Assembly: GCA_015680685.1 (NCBI GenBank)
Contig: MNCI01029622.1
Coordinates: 118,223 to 177,606, forward strand
DNA: 59,384 nt
Direction of reading: 5' to 3'
DNA from: Gnetum montanum
Taxonomy: Eukaryota > Streptophyta > Gnetopsida > Gnetales > Gnetaceae
Of the stretch, positions 23,321-36,030 are shown in pieces. A model generated the notes under the pieces. The model searched no databases. It saw nothing but the letters and a program-made list of their open reading frames with translations, and was not told the origin of the DNA. A program made the position numbers and the translations under genes. Each line of letters opens with the position of its first letter. Position 1 is the stretch's first letter.

Positions 23321-25436
23321 TAATAGAAAATAGTAGTAGGCAAGGCAAAGATTCAAGGGTAAGTAAATTGATGAGTGTAGTTGGCTACATAATGATCAAA
23401 TTCAAGGAATGAGCACACACAAAAGATAAGCTCTTTCAATTCTTTAAATGAGCACACCAAGTGTAAGGTGAATTTGAAGAATTAGGGTGATAGATGTTTT
23501 CTATTATCCTAAGAGTATGATCTAAATAATACTTTCGAAGCTTAAGTCACCACCATCCACAAATGGCTACTACAAGTATTATTATGAAGAAATGGAAAAA
23601 CCTAGTCTAGCTTAAGCCATCACATGTCACAAGCACAACACATTCGAAGAAAACATAACATAACCACATGTATCCACACCTAACAGTCACACTCACTCCA
23701 CGAAGACAATACCACAACATAACAAAACAAAATTTTGTGCCACAATCATACTCCTTCAACTAAATTTAATTTTGTAAAAATGATCCCTACTATGACCTCC
23801 AAGATGATATATGTTAAAAAAGAAAAAAAATTGGACTCTTGGAAATAAGTTATGTGCATTTAAAATTTAAATTAATAAAATAAAAAATAATAATATTTAA
23901 TTATAGTCAATGATAATTGAAACTCCTATGCAAAAATATTTTCATAAAATATAATATCCAAACCATGCTAGTCTCATCAACATCACATCTAATATTCCAC
24001 AAGTTTACATCATTTCATACATCACATATTTATTCGTAAATAATTTGCAACCAAAATTATAAAATTTTAGACAATCTATAAAATAATATCTCAAAACTTA
24101 ATCTTTAAACTATTCATCCCACATGCTCACATGACATGATCATATATACTAATCTAGCATACAAATATAGGGGAAAGGTAAAAACAACCCACTAATTAAA
24201 ATTGTTGAAGTAGAAACTCTGAAACAAGGATAAAACCCTTAGAAATCCAGCAAGATGCAGTTTCACTCCAAAAAATTCTCATACCCATGTAGATACAACT
24301 GCAGCAAACTCAAATCCAAGATTAGAGCAAAGCAAAACCTTTCACATAGTTAAAGATTTGAAAAAAAAGAGTTGAACATAGAAGAAAACAAAAGAAATGA
24401 GGAAGAACAAACTTCCAATCATTTGTTGTTTGTAAAAAAATTAAAAAAAAAACCAATTTCATAGTAAAAACCATAGAATGTGATGGTAAAAGAAAAGAAA
24501 GATGGTGGTTGGTTTTTATTGTATTTTTCATGTACATAAAGTATAACACTTATGCATAACCCCAAAGTTACTTTTTCGTGACCCATGTCACATGCCATTA
24601 GAAACTAATTTATTTATACTTTCTGAATTTCTTAAAAAGAAATGTTTTCATAAGTCTACTTGTTTTCCTTCCCAACTAATGCCCTACCCTTCAAAGATGC
24701 ATAATAGACACACCAAGACTCCAAATCAAAATTTGTTTCAATCAATGAGATCCATATCAAACACACTATACATCCACATGCTAAAATCACATCCAAGCAT
24801 CACACAAAATAGTGCTACAATTCAAACGCTTAAATATTAAAGTTACTCATAAAGAATAAAAACATACCAAATAGTTTCTCTTGTACCCTAATCCAACATC
24901 CTTGCTAGCCACATCATCTATCTAACATATTGCATAGGGCTAGTGTACATAATCATGTTAGTTAAGCATGTAAAGATATCCTAATTATAACATAAAAGCC
25001 AAAATATCCTAGCATATAAAGCTCAATCATAGCATACTAACTTGTCCCTAATAACCCATTGAGACCTCACATAATATATAAATCATAATTATACCACCAT
25101 ACCCAATGTCTCTTGAAGGGATGTAACATTGGATTTATGTGATACATGTTCATGAGGCCATATGTATATGAAATTAACCTATGTATTTTTGGTTATGTAT
25201 GTGCATGTTGGACAAGTACTTAAGATATGCTTATGAGATGATATTTCTAAGACCACATATGTGATATCATGATGTGTTGTTATGATGTGGGTAGTCTTGA
25301 TACTCTTACTACTAAGCATGTTTTTATGATACGTGATACTATGCGATATGTGTTCTTGTATGTGGGTTGATGTCGCATTGTTACTTGTGACTTCTAGGTT
25401 TTATTATGAGAGTGGTATCAATGTGTGTGATGATAC
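23321..25436. other. Anonymous AT-rich sequence
   Basis: No supported gene. A-rich at 23800-24080. A TGTAACATTGG at about 25130 and a TGGTATCAATG at about 25414 resemble an LTR start and an initiator-tRNA-Met primer site. No body follows and the ends could not be confirmed, so no element is called. Confidence 0.35.
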
Positions 25437-26700
25437 TGTTGGCGACCATTTGAGACATGACCACCAATGAGTGTCCTCGAACAGGATTTAGGTGCCTGCT
25501 GGTCTCTGGCAACACCAAGGCCCAAATAGCTCCAAATAGACGCAGTAGTTAATGTGAGTATGTGTGTGTGCTGTTGCAGCGTGCGGTTGTGAAAAATGAA
25601 ACGATTGCGTTGTGTGTAAACTACAAATGACTTATCTTAAAGAGATTCAGCCAACTTTGCTAAGTACTGTGAGTTGTTGAGATTTCTTATTTTGTTCAAT
25701 TGCCTAGTCTACGCGGTCCTTATAATACCTACTTGTAACACATAAAATTTTGCAAAAACATTTGAGCACAACTCCGCAATCTACTCCTAATTTTCCCCAG
25801 AGAAAGAGATAGTTCCACAAGAAAACTAGAAATAGAGCAAGATTCAATGGAAATAAGCAGAAAAGAAAAGAAAGCAGATTTGTGTAGACCTCAAATATTT
25901 AAACAAGGTAAAATGACACGAGTAAACACTTCGCAATAAAGCTATCCCAAATTCAATAACTATGAATTATTCAAACTTCCAAGGCTTAAATAAGCAATTT
26001 CTTCAAGACAATCCTACTATGCTACCAAAAAATTGTTGCGTAAACTATCACGTACAAGAATCCATTTTGGCTAGATAATGGACGTCAACAATTGCATTCA
26101 ATAGAACCTTCAAAATACTTGACAATTTCTAATTGAAATACCATGGAGATTCACTTTAAAGATAAAATAAAGCTATTCTGGTCCCATCAAAATACCAAAG
26201 ATTTTATGAACCCTCTTGACTATTGAATCGTTCAACGGCATGACTACAAGCAGAGGCTCTCTTACAACAATCTCAATAGCGGTTCTTATACATTGCACAA
26301 TAATAAAATTTACTACTAAAATGCTCTTAAGGCTCTCAAACACAAGTGCTTCTATGTAAAAATTTTAACAGAAATTTTCTATCGGGCAACAAGAACAATA
26401 AGAGCAATCTAAAAATCCCAAAATTACTTGCCAAGGATGATATTATCTAAACCACTAGCTAAACAGTTTAAACAAAATAAAAAACAATAAGCATAACTCA
26501 CAGGACTATGACAAAGAGGCTGAAATATTTTCTTTAGCAAGTCATCTTACAAGCAATCTTTCACAATGTCTTTTATAAGCTCTTCCAAGACCAAAAGTGT
26601 GTCTCTAAGTGAGAGCTCCAAGTGCTAGCTAGTAGTCTTCCAAAGTGTGTTGTTCCCCTTGTGATCTTCTTGTCATCCTATTTCTTCTTACCCTTGAAGC

Positions 26701-26709
26701 CTTTTTATA
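26701..26709 (-). promoter_or_regulatory. TATA box of the probable solo LTR
   Basis: The plus strand reads CTTTTTATA, giving TATAAAAAG on the minus strand, about 60 bases downstream (in minus sense) of the 24-bp repeat block. Confidence 0.45.
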
Positions 26710-26768
26710 GGGTTCAAAAGGTAGTTACGTTCAAAATATCTTTGCTAACTTCTCTCCCAAGTAACTTT

Positions 26769-26830
26769 CCCAACAAGTTAGAAGATTACTTGCCCAACAA
26801 GCTAGGAGATTACTTGCCCAACAAGTTAGG
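26769..26830. repeat. 24-bp tandem repeat, about 2.6 copies
   Basis: Units starting CCCAACAAG begin at 26769, 26793 and 26817; the first two differ at two positions and the third is partial. They sit in the U3 part of the minus-strand LTR. Confidence 0.85.
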
Positions 26831-26911
26831 TAAGTTACAAAAATTTTGGGTGGTTGTAACCACCGATAAGCTACAACTGACAAGTGTAGGATATTAGACA
26901 AATATTCAACA

Positions 26912-29846
26912 AGTTCTTGTTTTTTCTTTTTTCTTATAATACTTTTTCCTTAAGAATTCATAGGGGTATACAATATTTGCATCTAATGTTTACCTCTAGT
27001 TAAGTCACAAAGCCGTAGAAATGTTTCATTTTTACAAGAAGAGACCTCCATGTCTAGTGAAGAAACTAGAACTTTACAAATGGATGTAGCAGAACGAAAA
27101 TGGATTGGGGGAACAACCGATGAGTTTATTTTTTCAAAACATGAATTTATCCACTTAGGCTTAATGGAATATGTTTGTCGCTCAACCAAGAATTTCTTAG
27201 AATATATAACTACGATGATTTTGCGATAACTCTATTTTAGATCAGTTTGTATTCGTTTATGTAATATGGCTATCTATGGATGATTTGTTCTCTCATCTTA
27301 TGCCTCATGTTATCTTTGAATGCAGAAATTAACAGGTTTGATGGAAAAGCTCCCATCCCAAATTAATTTAAATACAAAGTAAGCCCCTATTTTCTGCCAA
27401 AGAATTACCACTGACATTAAGGTACATTCATTATGCAAGGAATTGGGAGATGTGTAAGAATGTTTCCAGTAAGCTCATTTGAACTCAAATCAAGAAACAC
27501 CATACTCTTACACTTGCTCAACTCCTCAGTAATTGAACCAGAAATGAAGCTTTACATAAAACTGACCATTTGAAGAATTAATATTAGGGAGAATAGATGT
27601 AGCCCATCTCATCCAATCTTTTTTAGCAAGTGACAAGAATCAATACCTTTTCAACCTACATCTTGCCATTTCAATAGTTCTAATGAAATATTTTGAAGGT
27701 TTCAATCATCTTATATCTTTGTTCCATGAAATGGCCAAAATGTGCCAACAGATACATCTGGCATAGGTTGCCCAGCTATTTAATTTAGCTTTGTAAGCTT
27801 GATGTGATATGTAATGCTGAATGACACATGTATCATTAGTTTCTTGTGGTTAGTCAGCAATGGAGTGAACATGCAATGTGTAAATTAGTTAATTAGATGA
27901 AGCACTCTAAAGGATATGTGTTAACCTTCACTGTGATGTATTAGTTAGGCTCATGTCTTAAACTTCATCCTGGAAGTAAAAGAACATAAGTATGTTTGTC
28001 CCTATTACTAGTACATGGCATAAATTAGGTTTAGTACCACTTATAACCAAACCTTCATAAGGGTAATGGTTGTGGGACATAGGTTGATGAATACTAGCAT
28101 TAGCTAGAATTAATAAGGAGACTAATGAAAGACATGTAGGCATTGATATATGAGTATTCATGACTACTAATCATATGCTACACTAAGTGTAGATATCCTA
28201 TCACATGGACTTAAGTTTGATTAATATTATGTGTTTGTCTAGTCCTAGTGATGATGAATATGCTAGTATCCATATGTGTTGTGATATTATAATAGTTTGA
28301 AGTAAGAGGATCTGAGGCTTAATAATGGATAGTTTCTATCTCATGTGATGATATAGATATTGTGACCTAAGGTTTAGTAGCGCATCTCTATGTTTAGCTT
28401 GGCTTTATACATGTGATACTTTGGTGCACCATCTATCATGTGAGTTGATTTTCTTACTATGGGCACAAGTTGTCATATGATTCTACATATGTATTATTAG
28501 AACAGTAGCTACTATGTATGCTTATGATGTGATGACTTGCATGCATGTGGTGTGTAGAGCACATGTAGTACTAACATTTGATGTAAAATGATCTTCTTTT
28601 ATTCTCCTCCTCTAGTATGATGCTTCTTGATCATCCAATAAGGAAAGTGTAAAGGCTTCTTACTTAGTTTATTTATTTGGTAGGTGATGATGTACAAAAG
28701 GACACCTAGATTGATTAAAAGGATGGAGATGTATACATTATATTTATTTGTGTATTTATGTATATGTATACATGGGTTTTGATGTAATCACTTGATGAGC
28801 TTGACTTTATATTTTTATGACATGACATTAATGTATATGATATTTTGAAGATGTGAATAACAAGTTTTATGTATAATGTAATGTTGATTATATAAGATGA
28901 GTGTTTAGTTATGCTTAGCAAGCATATGATATGATTTTAAATTATAGTGATTATTACTGTGTTGAGTATGCTAATAAGTTATGTGGTTTATTTATAAATA
29001 GTCATGATACTCCAACTGATTATACAATTTTATGCATAACATCGTCTTAGCCTAAGTGTGGTAGGAGCATGTTACATTACAACCATTGTGACTACTACTT
29101 TTATCTCATAACTTTGCTACCATAAGATAAAAATAAACATTAGTATGCATTCTTTATCATATCTCATGCACATACCACAACTAACATAAAACCATGGATC
29201 ATTAAGGGACTAACATAAAACTAACTACAATGATCAATGCATAACACATTCACATTATTTTCAACAATTATTATGTTAGTGGTAAGTTTGTAATCTTAAT
29301 TTTTCATGAGTCTAGAGAGGGTCTAGTACTCAAAGAGGTGTCATTAAAATAGTCTCATTTTATACTATGTTCATGATAAATTTTATGTGCATCCACCATC
29401 CATGATTCTAGATATGGCTAAAAGATGAATTTTGCATTTTCTGACAATTTTGATATGTATACCTAATTGTTTTGATAATAACTTAAATTTATGACAACTA
29501 CCATTGACTTGTGAATTCTTAAGAAGCTAACACTAAATGATGTGGGGACTAGTAGGTAGTTACAAATCTTAAATATGAATTTAATTTCTCATTAATTAAC
29601 TAAAGTAATGGGCTTTGTATTTAATGAGCCTTAACTTGCACAATGAAGTGAGGTTAGGGATTTCTATCCTAATTCTTTGGAAAGGTTGGAATTCTTAAGA
29701 ATGTTTATGATTTTTGATAGTTATGCTTAGTTAAGCTATGGATGCCATTTGGATAATGAAAATTAAATGTAGTAGGCCTACATATGATTGAAATAGAGAA
29801 AATACACATAAGCATGCTAATGTTAGTCTCTGATCCCTTGGTTTAT
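26912..29846. other. Anonymous AT-rich sequence
   Basis: No coding region supported; short frames here have no recognisable domain. ATG/GATGATAT-rich stretches at 28200-28600 resemble those at 25250-25400, suggesting a shared old repeat, but no boundaries can be drawn. Confidence 0.35.
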
Positions 29847-29891
29847 AACAATGAGGTGTTAGCCTAGTGGTAATACGCTTGATTTGGAAGT

Positions 29892-30874
29892 TGATGAGTG
29901 GCGAGGTACCCCTACACTCAACCATACAAATATGAGCGTTCACGCACAATCCGGTCGAACTCCACGGACGGGCTAGTTGTGGTATCTAAATTGTTACACA
30001 TTCATCGCAGTTCGTTGTCTTCCCACCTGGACTAGTATTTGCTTTGTCATGTATGGTTTAGTCTAGAGTGAGGTGTATGATATAGTTTCTAACCTAGTGC
30101 TACTCCTAGAGGTAATGGAAAATAACTTCAATTAAGCTAGGAGGAAAAAGGGAGAGAGAATCTAAGCTAATGGGACATGGAAGGAGAGAGTCTAAACTAG
30201 CCTAAGTGCGATGAGCATCCATTCCTTAATCATCCGTACACATCTTGGACCTCGTGCATGACTACTAATGGGATTACCAAGAATAGATCCTAAGTACACT
30301 ACTGGGTTACCAAGTAGTCACACTTAAATGCTCATGATTAAGTTGTACTCATTCCACATTTAACAATAGGAATAGTAAATGATGGTAAAGAAATATTAAC
30401 TAAGAAAATAATAAATAAAAATAACAATTAAAAAATTAAAACTAAGTGAATGCTGCAATGATGAAGTAATCTCAATCTTTATTATTGATCATGTGTGTGT
30501 CCAAGTACGTCACACTCGAATAAAGGTTCCATACAATTACAAGCATCACACTGCAAGCATGCACTAGGAAAATATTCTAACTCTTGCGGGAGCAAACTGC
30601 AAGAGTTTGGCTACCACTAACTAAAAGATGATCCTAAGTGTAATAGGTGCACACTTATTTATAGCTAGAGATAGAGTCTGCGTAAACGGGGCCACTTCGA
30701 CACATGGACAGATGCATCGACGGGGCCACGTAAACATGGCCGCATTGATAGGGCCTCGTTGATGTAGCCTAGTTAACACAGGTCTAATATTGGGACCCAT
30801 CAGACCTAGTATCTTGTATCAGGGTTCTAATAATAGGGGTCCGATAACAGGACCTGACATACCATGACTCATCA
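29892..30874 (-). repeat. 3' LTR (983 bp) of the gag-only element
   Basis: On the plus strand it starts TGATGAGTGGCGAGG and ends GACTCATCA. Its R/U5 half matches the other Athila-type LTRs here, for example CCCCTACACTCAACCATA. Its U3 lacks the GATATC palindromes and instead has repeated GGGGCCAC/GGGGTCCGATAAC words (30690-30860). A minus-strand TATAAATAAG lies at about 30655. Confidence 0.85.
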
Positions 30875-32878
30875 TACCCCCACAACTAAATAACAACCCT
30901 TCCTCAAGTCAAAGAAAGTGAGGAACAAGTTCAATTGATTACACAGTGGATAGGTATGGGATTATTGACTAACTAGGAATTTATTCATGCTACAGTGGAG
31001 AATTAAAAAAAATTGGACACAGACACAAAAGACAAAACTTGTGGAACTCATGGGATTCCCAGTAGTGGTGGCTCCTCCATGGGTGCCTTTCCTTTGTTCT
31101 GTGTGCCAGGCTTCTGAGATTGATACCATTGAAGAAGTGCTTGACATTCCTTCTCTTCTATCTGTGGATTATGAGCCGTCCATATTGATGTTCCAATGTT
31201 TGATAGAGTCGGCACATTCCATGGACATGGCAGCTATGAGAACACTTGATTGGCCTTGACATGCCATGCCACAAATAGCCATCATTCCTCTTCATAGGCT
31301 CGGGCCTTGACCTCTCCTTATTTTTCTTGGATAGGTTATGCAGTAACAGGATTTCCATTATGGATATTGAATGATTGTGCCTTCTACTCTACATGTTCTG
31401 CATGAGGTCCTTGGCCACTACCTCCCCCAGGTCGTTCGGTTGCACCTTATGAAGGTCCTCCTTATTGTCTTCTTTAAGGGGCCATCTATAATCACACAAA
31501 GATCAATTATTAGTAAGGTTATTGAAAAAAGTTCAATGATTTCATACCTTACTCATTGCCTTTAATAAATGTTGAATTCTTTGTTTAGTGTGATTTTAGA
31601 GTTAGAAATTTTTTCAAGGAAGTTGCCCTAAAAGTTTAATGTTGGACCTGGTTTTGAGGAACATTTGATAAAATGATGACAAAGGAAAGAATAGATTTGG
31701 CAATGAAGTACTCAGAGGGTATAAGATGATGTGGTGGTGTGCAACAAGTACAAATTACAAAAGTCACACAAGTGGGTCCTCCCCAAAGTAGGTTCCAACC
31801 TATAATGCCCTTGCATAACCACACCTTAAAATGTCCGTAGGCACTAGAAGGGTTAAATGTAATCTATGTCGATGCAACAAAACACACACATGTTGATACC
31901 ACCATGATGAGATATGAATTCAATGTTATACAAGACACGAGTCATAATTACATGAACAACAAGATGAGGCGAATTGTAGAAGGGATTGCAGAGATTGGGA
32001 CATGAGGTAACTGACTTAGGGCACAATGAATTCTGAGTGTAGGGCATGATTAATGTGGCATTAGCCCATCACTCCAAAATCAGAACCAAGTCCATTCCTT
32101 CAATCAATGACATTACATTGTTTCATCCAATGATGGACAACCATAAGAGCATCATTATAGCAAGGCATATGATCACTTGACGTTTTGCATAAAGGAGGAG
32201 TCATTTGAATTTGTTTGTGGCACACATGTTTTTTTTTTTCTCTCTTTTTTTCTTTTCTCTTTTTTTTCTCTGTGGCCACTTTGGCCCACACTTCTTTCAT
32301 TTTTTGAATGTTTAATCTAGAGAAGCTGCCTACCTTTAGGCATGGGTGCATGTCTTTCCAATCGGACCCCCTAGAATAGCATTGAGTTTCCTTGATTGAG
32401 TGCCTTTTGATTACTCTTGCTTCCATTTTTTGTTAGATCTACAAGGATCTTAGTACAACCAAGCTACACGATAGCACCTACAAATGTCACCAAAAAGAAT
32501 CCACAAGTTCCCTTGATGTCACACCTTGGTCATTCCCTCTTAGTCCATCATTTTTCACTATGGGCATAATGAGCACAAAATTACTTTTAAGTTTCATGAT
32601 GACAAGAATATCATCATACCCAGAGTAGAACCTCTTATTGATAGAATGGTTGGGTGGATGTGGTGGGTTCACTATCCAAATAATTAATCACATGAGACTT
32701 GATAGCATAGAACAACACCTTAACCAATGAGTCACATGAGTGTTTTATTCATAGATGAGATTACTCATAAAAAGATAAAAAGACAAAAAGATAAAACAAT
32801 AAATTAAAAGGTGAAAAACTGGAAAACAAAAAGCTAAAAAATTAAATAAATGAAAAAACATTTATTAATGCTATGCTA
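30875..32878 (-). other. 3' region of the gag-only element
   Basis: About 2 kb between gag and the 3' LTR with no protease, RT or integrase motif. On the minus strand it has a 50-base A/G-rich tract (32229-32275) and a 108-codon frame, 32426-32100 (MEARVIKRHSIK...), with a Lys/Arg/Glu-rich middle coinciding with that tract. No family is recognised for it. Antisense short frames near 31000 look accidental. Confidence 0.5.
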
Positions 32879-34859
32879 TTAGAATGGAGGATACCCCCAA
32901 AACGGTTGAGCATGGCTAGAATTAATAAATGGAAGGTTAGGATCCTTGCATGTTGGAAATATTGGAACCTGGTCATACTTACCCCATTGGGGTTCACACA
33001 CTTGATTAAAGTTGACATAGTGGGGCAAGTTATTAGATGTGGTTAATTTATAAAGAGTTGACCCACTATGGTACTTGCGACTGTAAGATGGTATGCAAGG
33101 ATCAACATGTCTCCCCATGTGGCTATATTCATTGGGCCTCATGGTTGTTGGAGTATTGAGTGGTGGCCTTGATAAGGTAACATGAGGCGTTGGGTTTGAA
33201 GAGGAAGATGCACCACAATGTTGGATTTGTGTTGAGTTGGCAGATGCGGTGGTTTCTGAACTATGGTGTCCCTTTCGATGATCACATTTAAAGAAGGGAT
33301 GCCTTCAACGTTGTGAAGGACTTCCACTGCTATTGACAGTAGTGGCACAAGTAACGTTCATGGGTTGGTGTTGTGGTGCAAAGCCTTTTGGCATAGCTGG
33401 TGGTGATGTAGAAGGGGGTGAAGGATGAGAATATTGAGCTTGAGGAGAAGTGTAAGGCACATGAGGTGGTGATCTTATTGGAGAGGACATGGGTGGATAG
33501 TACTCAGGAGAATGACAACGATGAGGTGAGGTAGAGGATGCTGATCCCATTGGAGAAATAGGGTGTTGAACATAATAAGCATTTGGCATTTGGACATACG
33601 AAGAGTATGGTCTAGTTGGCAGTGGCCTCCCCCACGACTAAGGTTTTTGCCACTGTGGTTGGACACAATATTTTTGTACAAACTCTAGATGTAACATTCC
33701 TCCCCAATGCTCATGTAAATGTGACAAGATTGGGCATTGACCTTTGGGATGATCATACAAGCAAATATTACATTGATACATATGATTGGCAGTTGAGTTC
33801 TTATCCTTATTCTCTTCAACCCTTCTTTTCAATTGTCTAGTGGTGTTCTATCCTGTTTCTTGGTTCATCATGGTTCTTCCTCTAATAATGTTGGCATATT
33901 CTCCACATATTTCATGTACCCAGTCCATCATCTTATTGATCTTTGCCTCAATTTCATCTAGTGATTGTAGGATTAGCAAAGATGATTCCACCTCCTTGAA
34001 GTAAGTTGATTTCTCCTCTTCATGATCATGGACCCTTGTTAAGTTGAGATTTTGGTCCAATTGAGAACTTTCAACATTATCCCATTTAGCTATTTCTCCT
34101 TCTTCTTTTGCTACCCACTTAGTAAGCTCTTAGCTCATATAGTTGACCTCAGGCATACATCTGTAGGGTCTCCCTTGTTTCATTATGGAGCCCATCCATA
34201 ATGTGGTACATTAGCCTTTCCTTGGAGAATCCATGGCCTAGGAAATTATTTAACAATGCATAATATCTTTCTAAGGCCATATCCAAGGGTTCATATTGTG
34301 CTTGTTTCCACTCTTGGATTTGTCTCCTCAAGGCTGACACTCTTGCATAAGTTTGATATCTTTCATTGAAGAGTTCTACCATTGTCGGCCAATGTCAAAT
34401 TGATTTCGATTTTAAAGACCTATACCATACTTTTGCTTGGCCAACGAGTGTCATAGGAAAGAGCTTAAGCTTTTTCCAACCATTATCAATATCATTCCAT
34501 GTACAAGCATTGTAGAAGGCTTGTAAATCTTGTTGTAGATCTAAATCATAGCCTCTTGAAAACTTGGAAAAGCTTTTTAAATCAAGCTTGGGTAGACAGC
34601 TTTCCTTACGATGCCTATGGGATATTTGAATAGCCTCTTGTATTTTCATTAAGCTTATAGTGGTCAATAGGGGTTCATCGTCACTAGGTATGTTATGCAG
34701 TTGTGAGTTGGGACGATGTTGTTTCCGTTTATGCTCATAGGAGACTCCTACATTAGATTGGGTACTTCAAACTTCATCTTCATTGTCATATAATTTGTTG
34801 GCTCCCCAATGAATTGCCTTACAAGTTGTTGTGTTATCGTATTCTTGTGAGAGATACAT
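32879..34859 (-). pseudogene. gag remnant of the gag-only element
   Basis: Starts at the ATG at 34859 (MYLSQEYDNTTT) about 120 bases after the primer site. An early stop lies at about 34757. The capsid region follows in frames 34395-34667 (LKLFPMTLVGQAKVWYRSL) and 34149-34382 (LFNERYQTYARVSALRRQI), then an acidic stretch. The knuckle CNICLYDHPKGQC (about 33775, C-x2-C-x3-H-x4-C, all four ligands kept) comes next, followed by a Pro/Ser/Gln/Tyr-rich tail to about 32879. Domain order matches the other Athila-like gags here. The several frame changes mean no full product. Confidence 0.7.
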
Positions 34860-34977
34860 TGTTGTGAACTATGTGTGACTTAATTGAATTTAATTTAATT
34901 TCTTTTCTAAAGGATATATCGTTAATACTTGTTACAACGATCTTATATGATATAACTGATCTAAATAACTAGCACCA

Positions 34978-34996
34978 TCCCCGGCAACGGTGCCAA
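34978..34996 (-). promoter_or_regulatory. Primer-binding site, tRNA-Asp type, minus strand
   Basis: The minus strand reads TTGGCACCGTTGCCGGGGA directly after the LTR end. It differs by one base from the site at 17034-17053. Confidence 0.85.
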
Positions 34997-35931
34997 TGAT
35001 GAGTGGCAAGGTTCCCCTACACTCAACCATACAAATATGAGCGTTCACGCATGATCCGGTCGAACTCCGCGGACGAGCTAGTTGTGGTATCTAGATCGTT
35101 ACACGTTGATCGTAGTTCGCTGTCTTCCCACTTGGACTAGTATTTGCTTTGTCACGTATGGTTTAGTCCAGAGTGAGGTGTATGATGTGGTTTCTAACCT
35201 AGTGCTACTCCTAGAGGCAATGGAAAATAACTTCAATTAAGCTAGGAGGAAAAAGGGAAAGAGAATCTAAGCTAATGGGACATGGAAGGAGAGAGTCTAA
35301 ACTAGCCTAAGTGCGATGAGCATCCATTACTTAATCATCCGTACACATCTTGGACCTCGTGCATGACTACTATTGGGATTACCAAGTGCAAATCCTAGGT
35401 ACACTACTGGGTTACCAAGTAGTCACACTGAAATGCTCATGATTAAGTCGTACTCATTCCACATTTAACAATAGGAATAGTAAATGATGGTAAAGAAATA
35501 TTAACTAAGAAAACAATAAATAACAATAACAATTAAACAATTAAAACTAAGTGAATGCTGCAATGATGAAGTAATCTCAATCTTCATTGCCAATCATGTG
35601 CGTGTCCAAGTATGTCACACTCAAATAAAGGTTTCGTACAATTACAAGCATCACACCACAGGCATGCACTGGGAAAATATTCTAACTCTTGCAAGAGCAA
35701 ACTGCAAGAGTCTGGCTACCACTAACTAAAAGATGATCCTAAGTGCGACGAGTGCACACTTATTTATAACCAGAGACAGACTCTACGTAAATGGGGCCAC
35801 ATTGACAGGGCCTTGTCGACGTGGCCTAGTTAATGCAAGTTTGATATCGAGACCCATCAGACCTAGTATCTTGTATCAGGGTTCCGATAACAGGGGTCCG
35901 ATAACAAGACCTAATAGACCATGACTCATCA
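34997..35931 (-). repeat. 5' LTR (935 bp) of the gag-only element
   Basis: Closely matches 29892-30874, including TGATGAGTGG and GACTCATCA ends. It is about 48 bp shorter because of a deletion in the GGGGCCAC-rich part of U3. The primer site adjoins its inner end. Confidence 0.85.
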
Positions 35932-36030
35932 AAAGCTCAAGGTCATGGATTCGATTATGATGGGCAATGCTAAGTTATATAAAGTTCTAATTAGACTATA
36001 TATCTTGGAGTGTACCTATATTTCACTTAT

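Larger units (their letters stand above)
25437..26911 (-). repeat. Probable solo LTR, minus orientation (1475 bp)
   Basis: The ends form an inverted repeat TGTTG...CAACA (25437 TGTTGGCGACC; 26911 reading back TGTTGAATATT). A minus-strand TATAAAAAG box (26709-26701) has 24-bp tandem repeats upstream of it at 26769-26830, the usual U3 layout. No retroelement coding sequence adjoins either side. The flanks GATAC and AGTTC do not match, so the boundaries or the solo status remain uncertain. Confidence 0.5.
29892..35931 (-). mobile_element. Gag-only Athila-type LTR retrotransposon, minus strand
   Basis: Bounded by related LTRs (29892-30874 and 34997-35931). On the minus strand the 5' LTR is followed by the tRNA-Asp-type primer site, a broken gag, and a long 3' region ending in a purine tract (GTTGTGGGGGTA) at the other LTR. 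No protease, RT, RNase H or integrase motif was found in the 4.1-kb interior. Flanks are GAAGT and AAAGC, matching at three of five bases; with the split SINE they still define the insertion point. Probably mobilised in trans by full-length relatives. Confidence 0.8.
29847..36030 (+). mobile_element. tRNA-derived SINE-like repeat split by an Athila-type element
   Basis: The repeat occupies 29847-29891 and about 35932-36030. The left part holds an RNA polymerase III A-box match, TAGCCTAGTGG (29860-29870). The right part holds a B-box-like GATTCGATT (35948-35956). Removing the inserted element leaves a normal A-to-B spacing of several tens of bases. The rejoined unit resembles the uninterrupted copy at 37695-37846 (shared AACAATGAGGTGTTAGCCTAG, CTTGATTTGGAA, GGGCAATG, AAAGTTCTA). 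The 3' limit is set only by that similarity. Confidence 0.6.

Noticed and set aside
25130-25430. Separate short LTR with initiator-Met primer site (TGGTATCAATG)
   Set aside because: No internal region or second LTR, and the primer match breaks after nine bases.
30987-31259. 90-codon plus-strand frame (MLQWRIKKNW...)
   Set aside because: Antisense to the gag-only element's 3' region, no recognisable domain.
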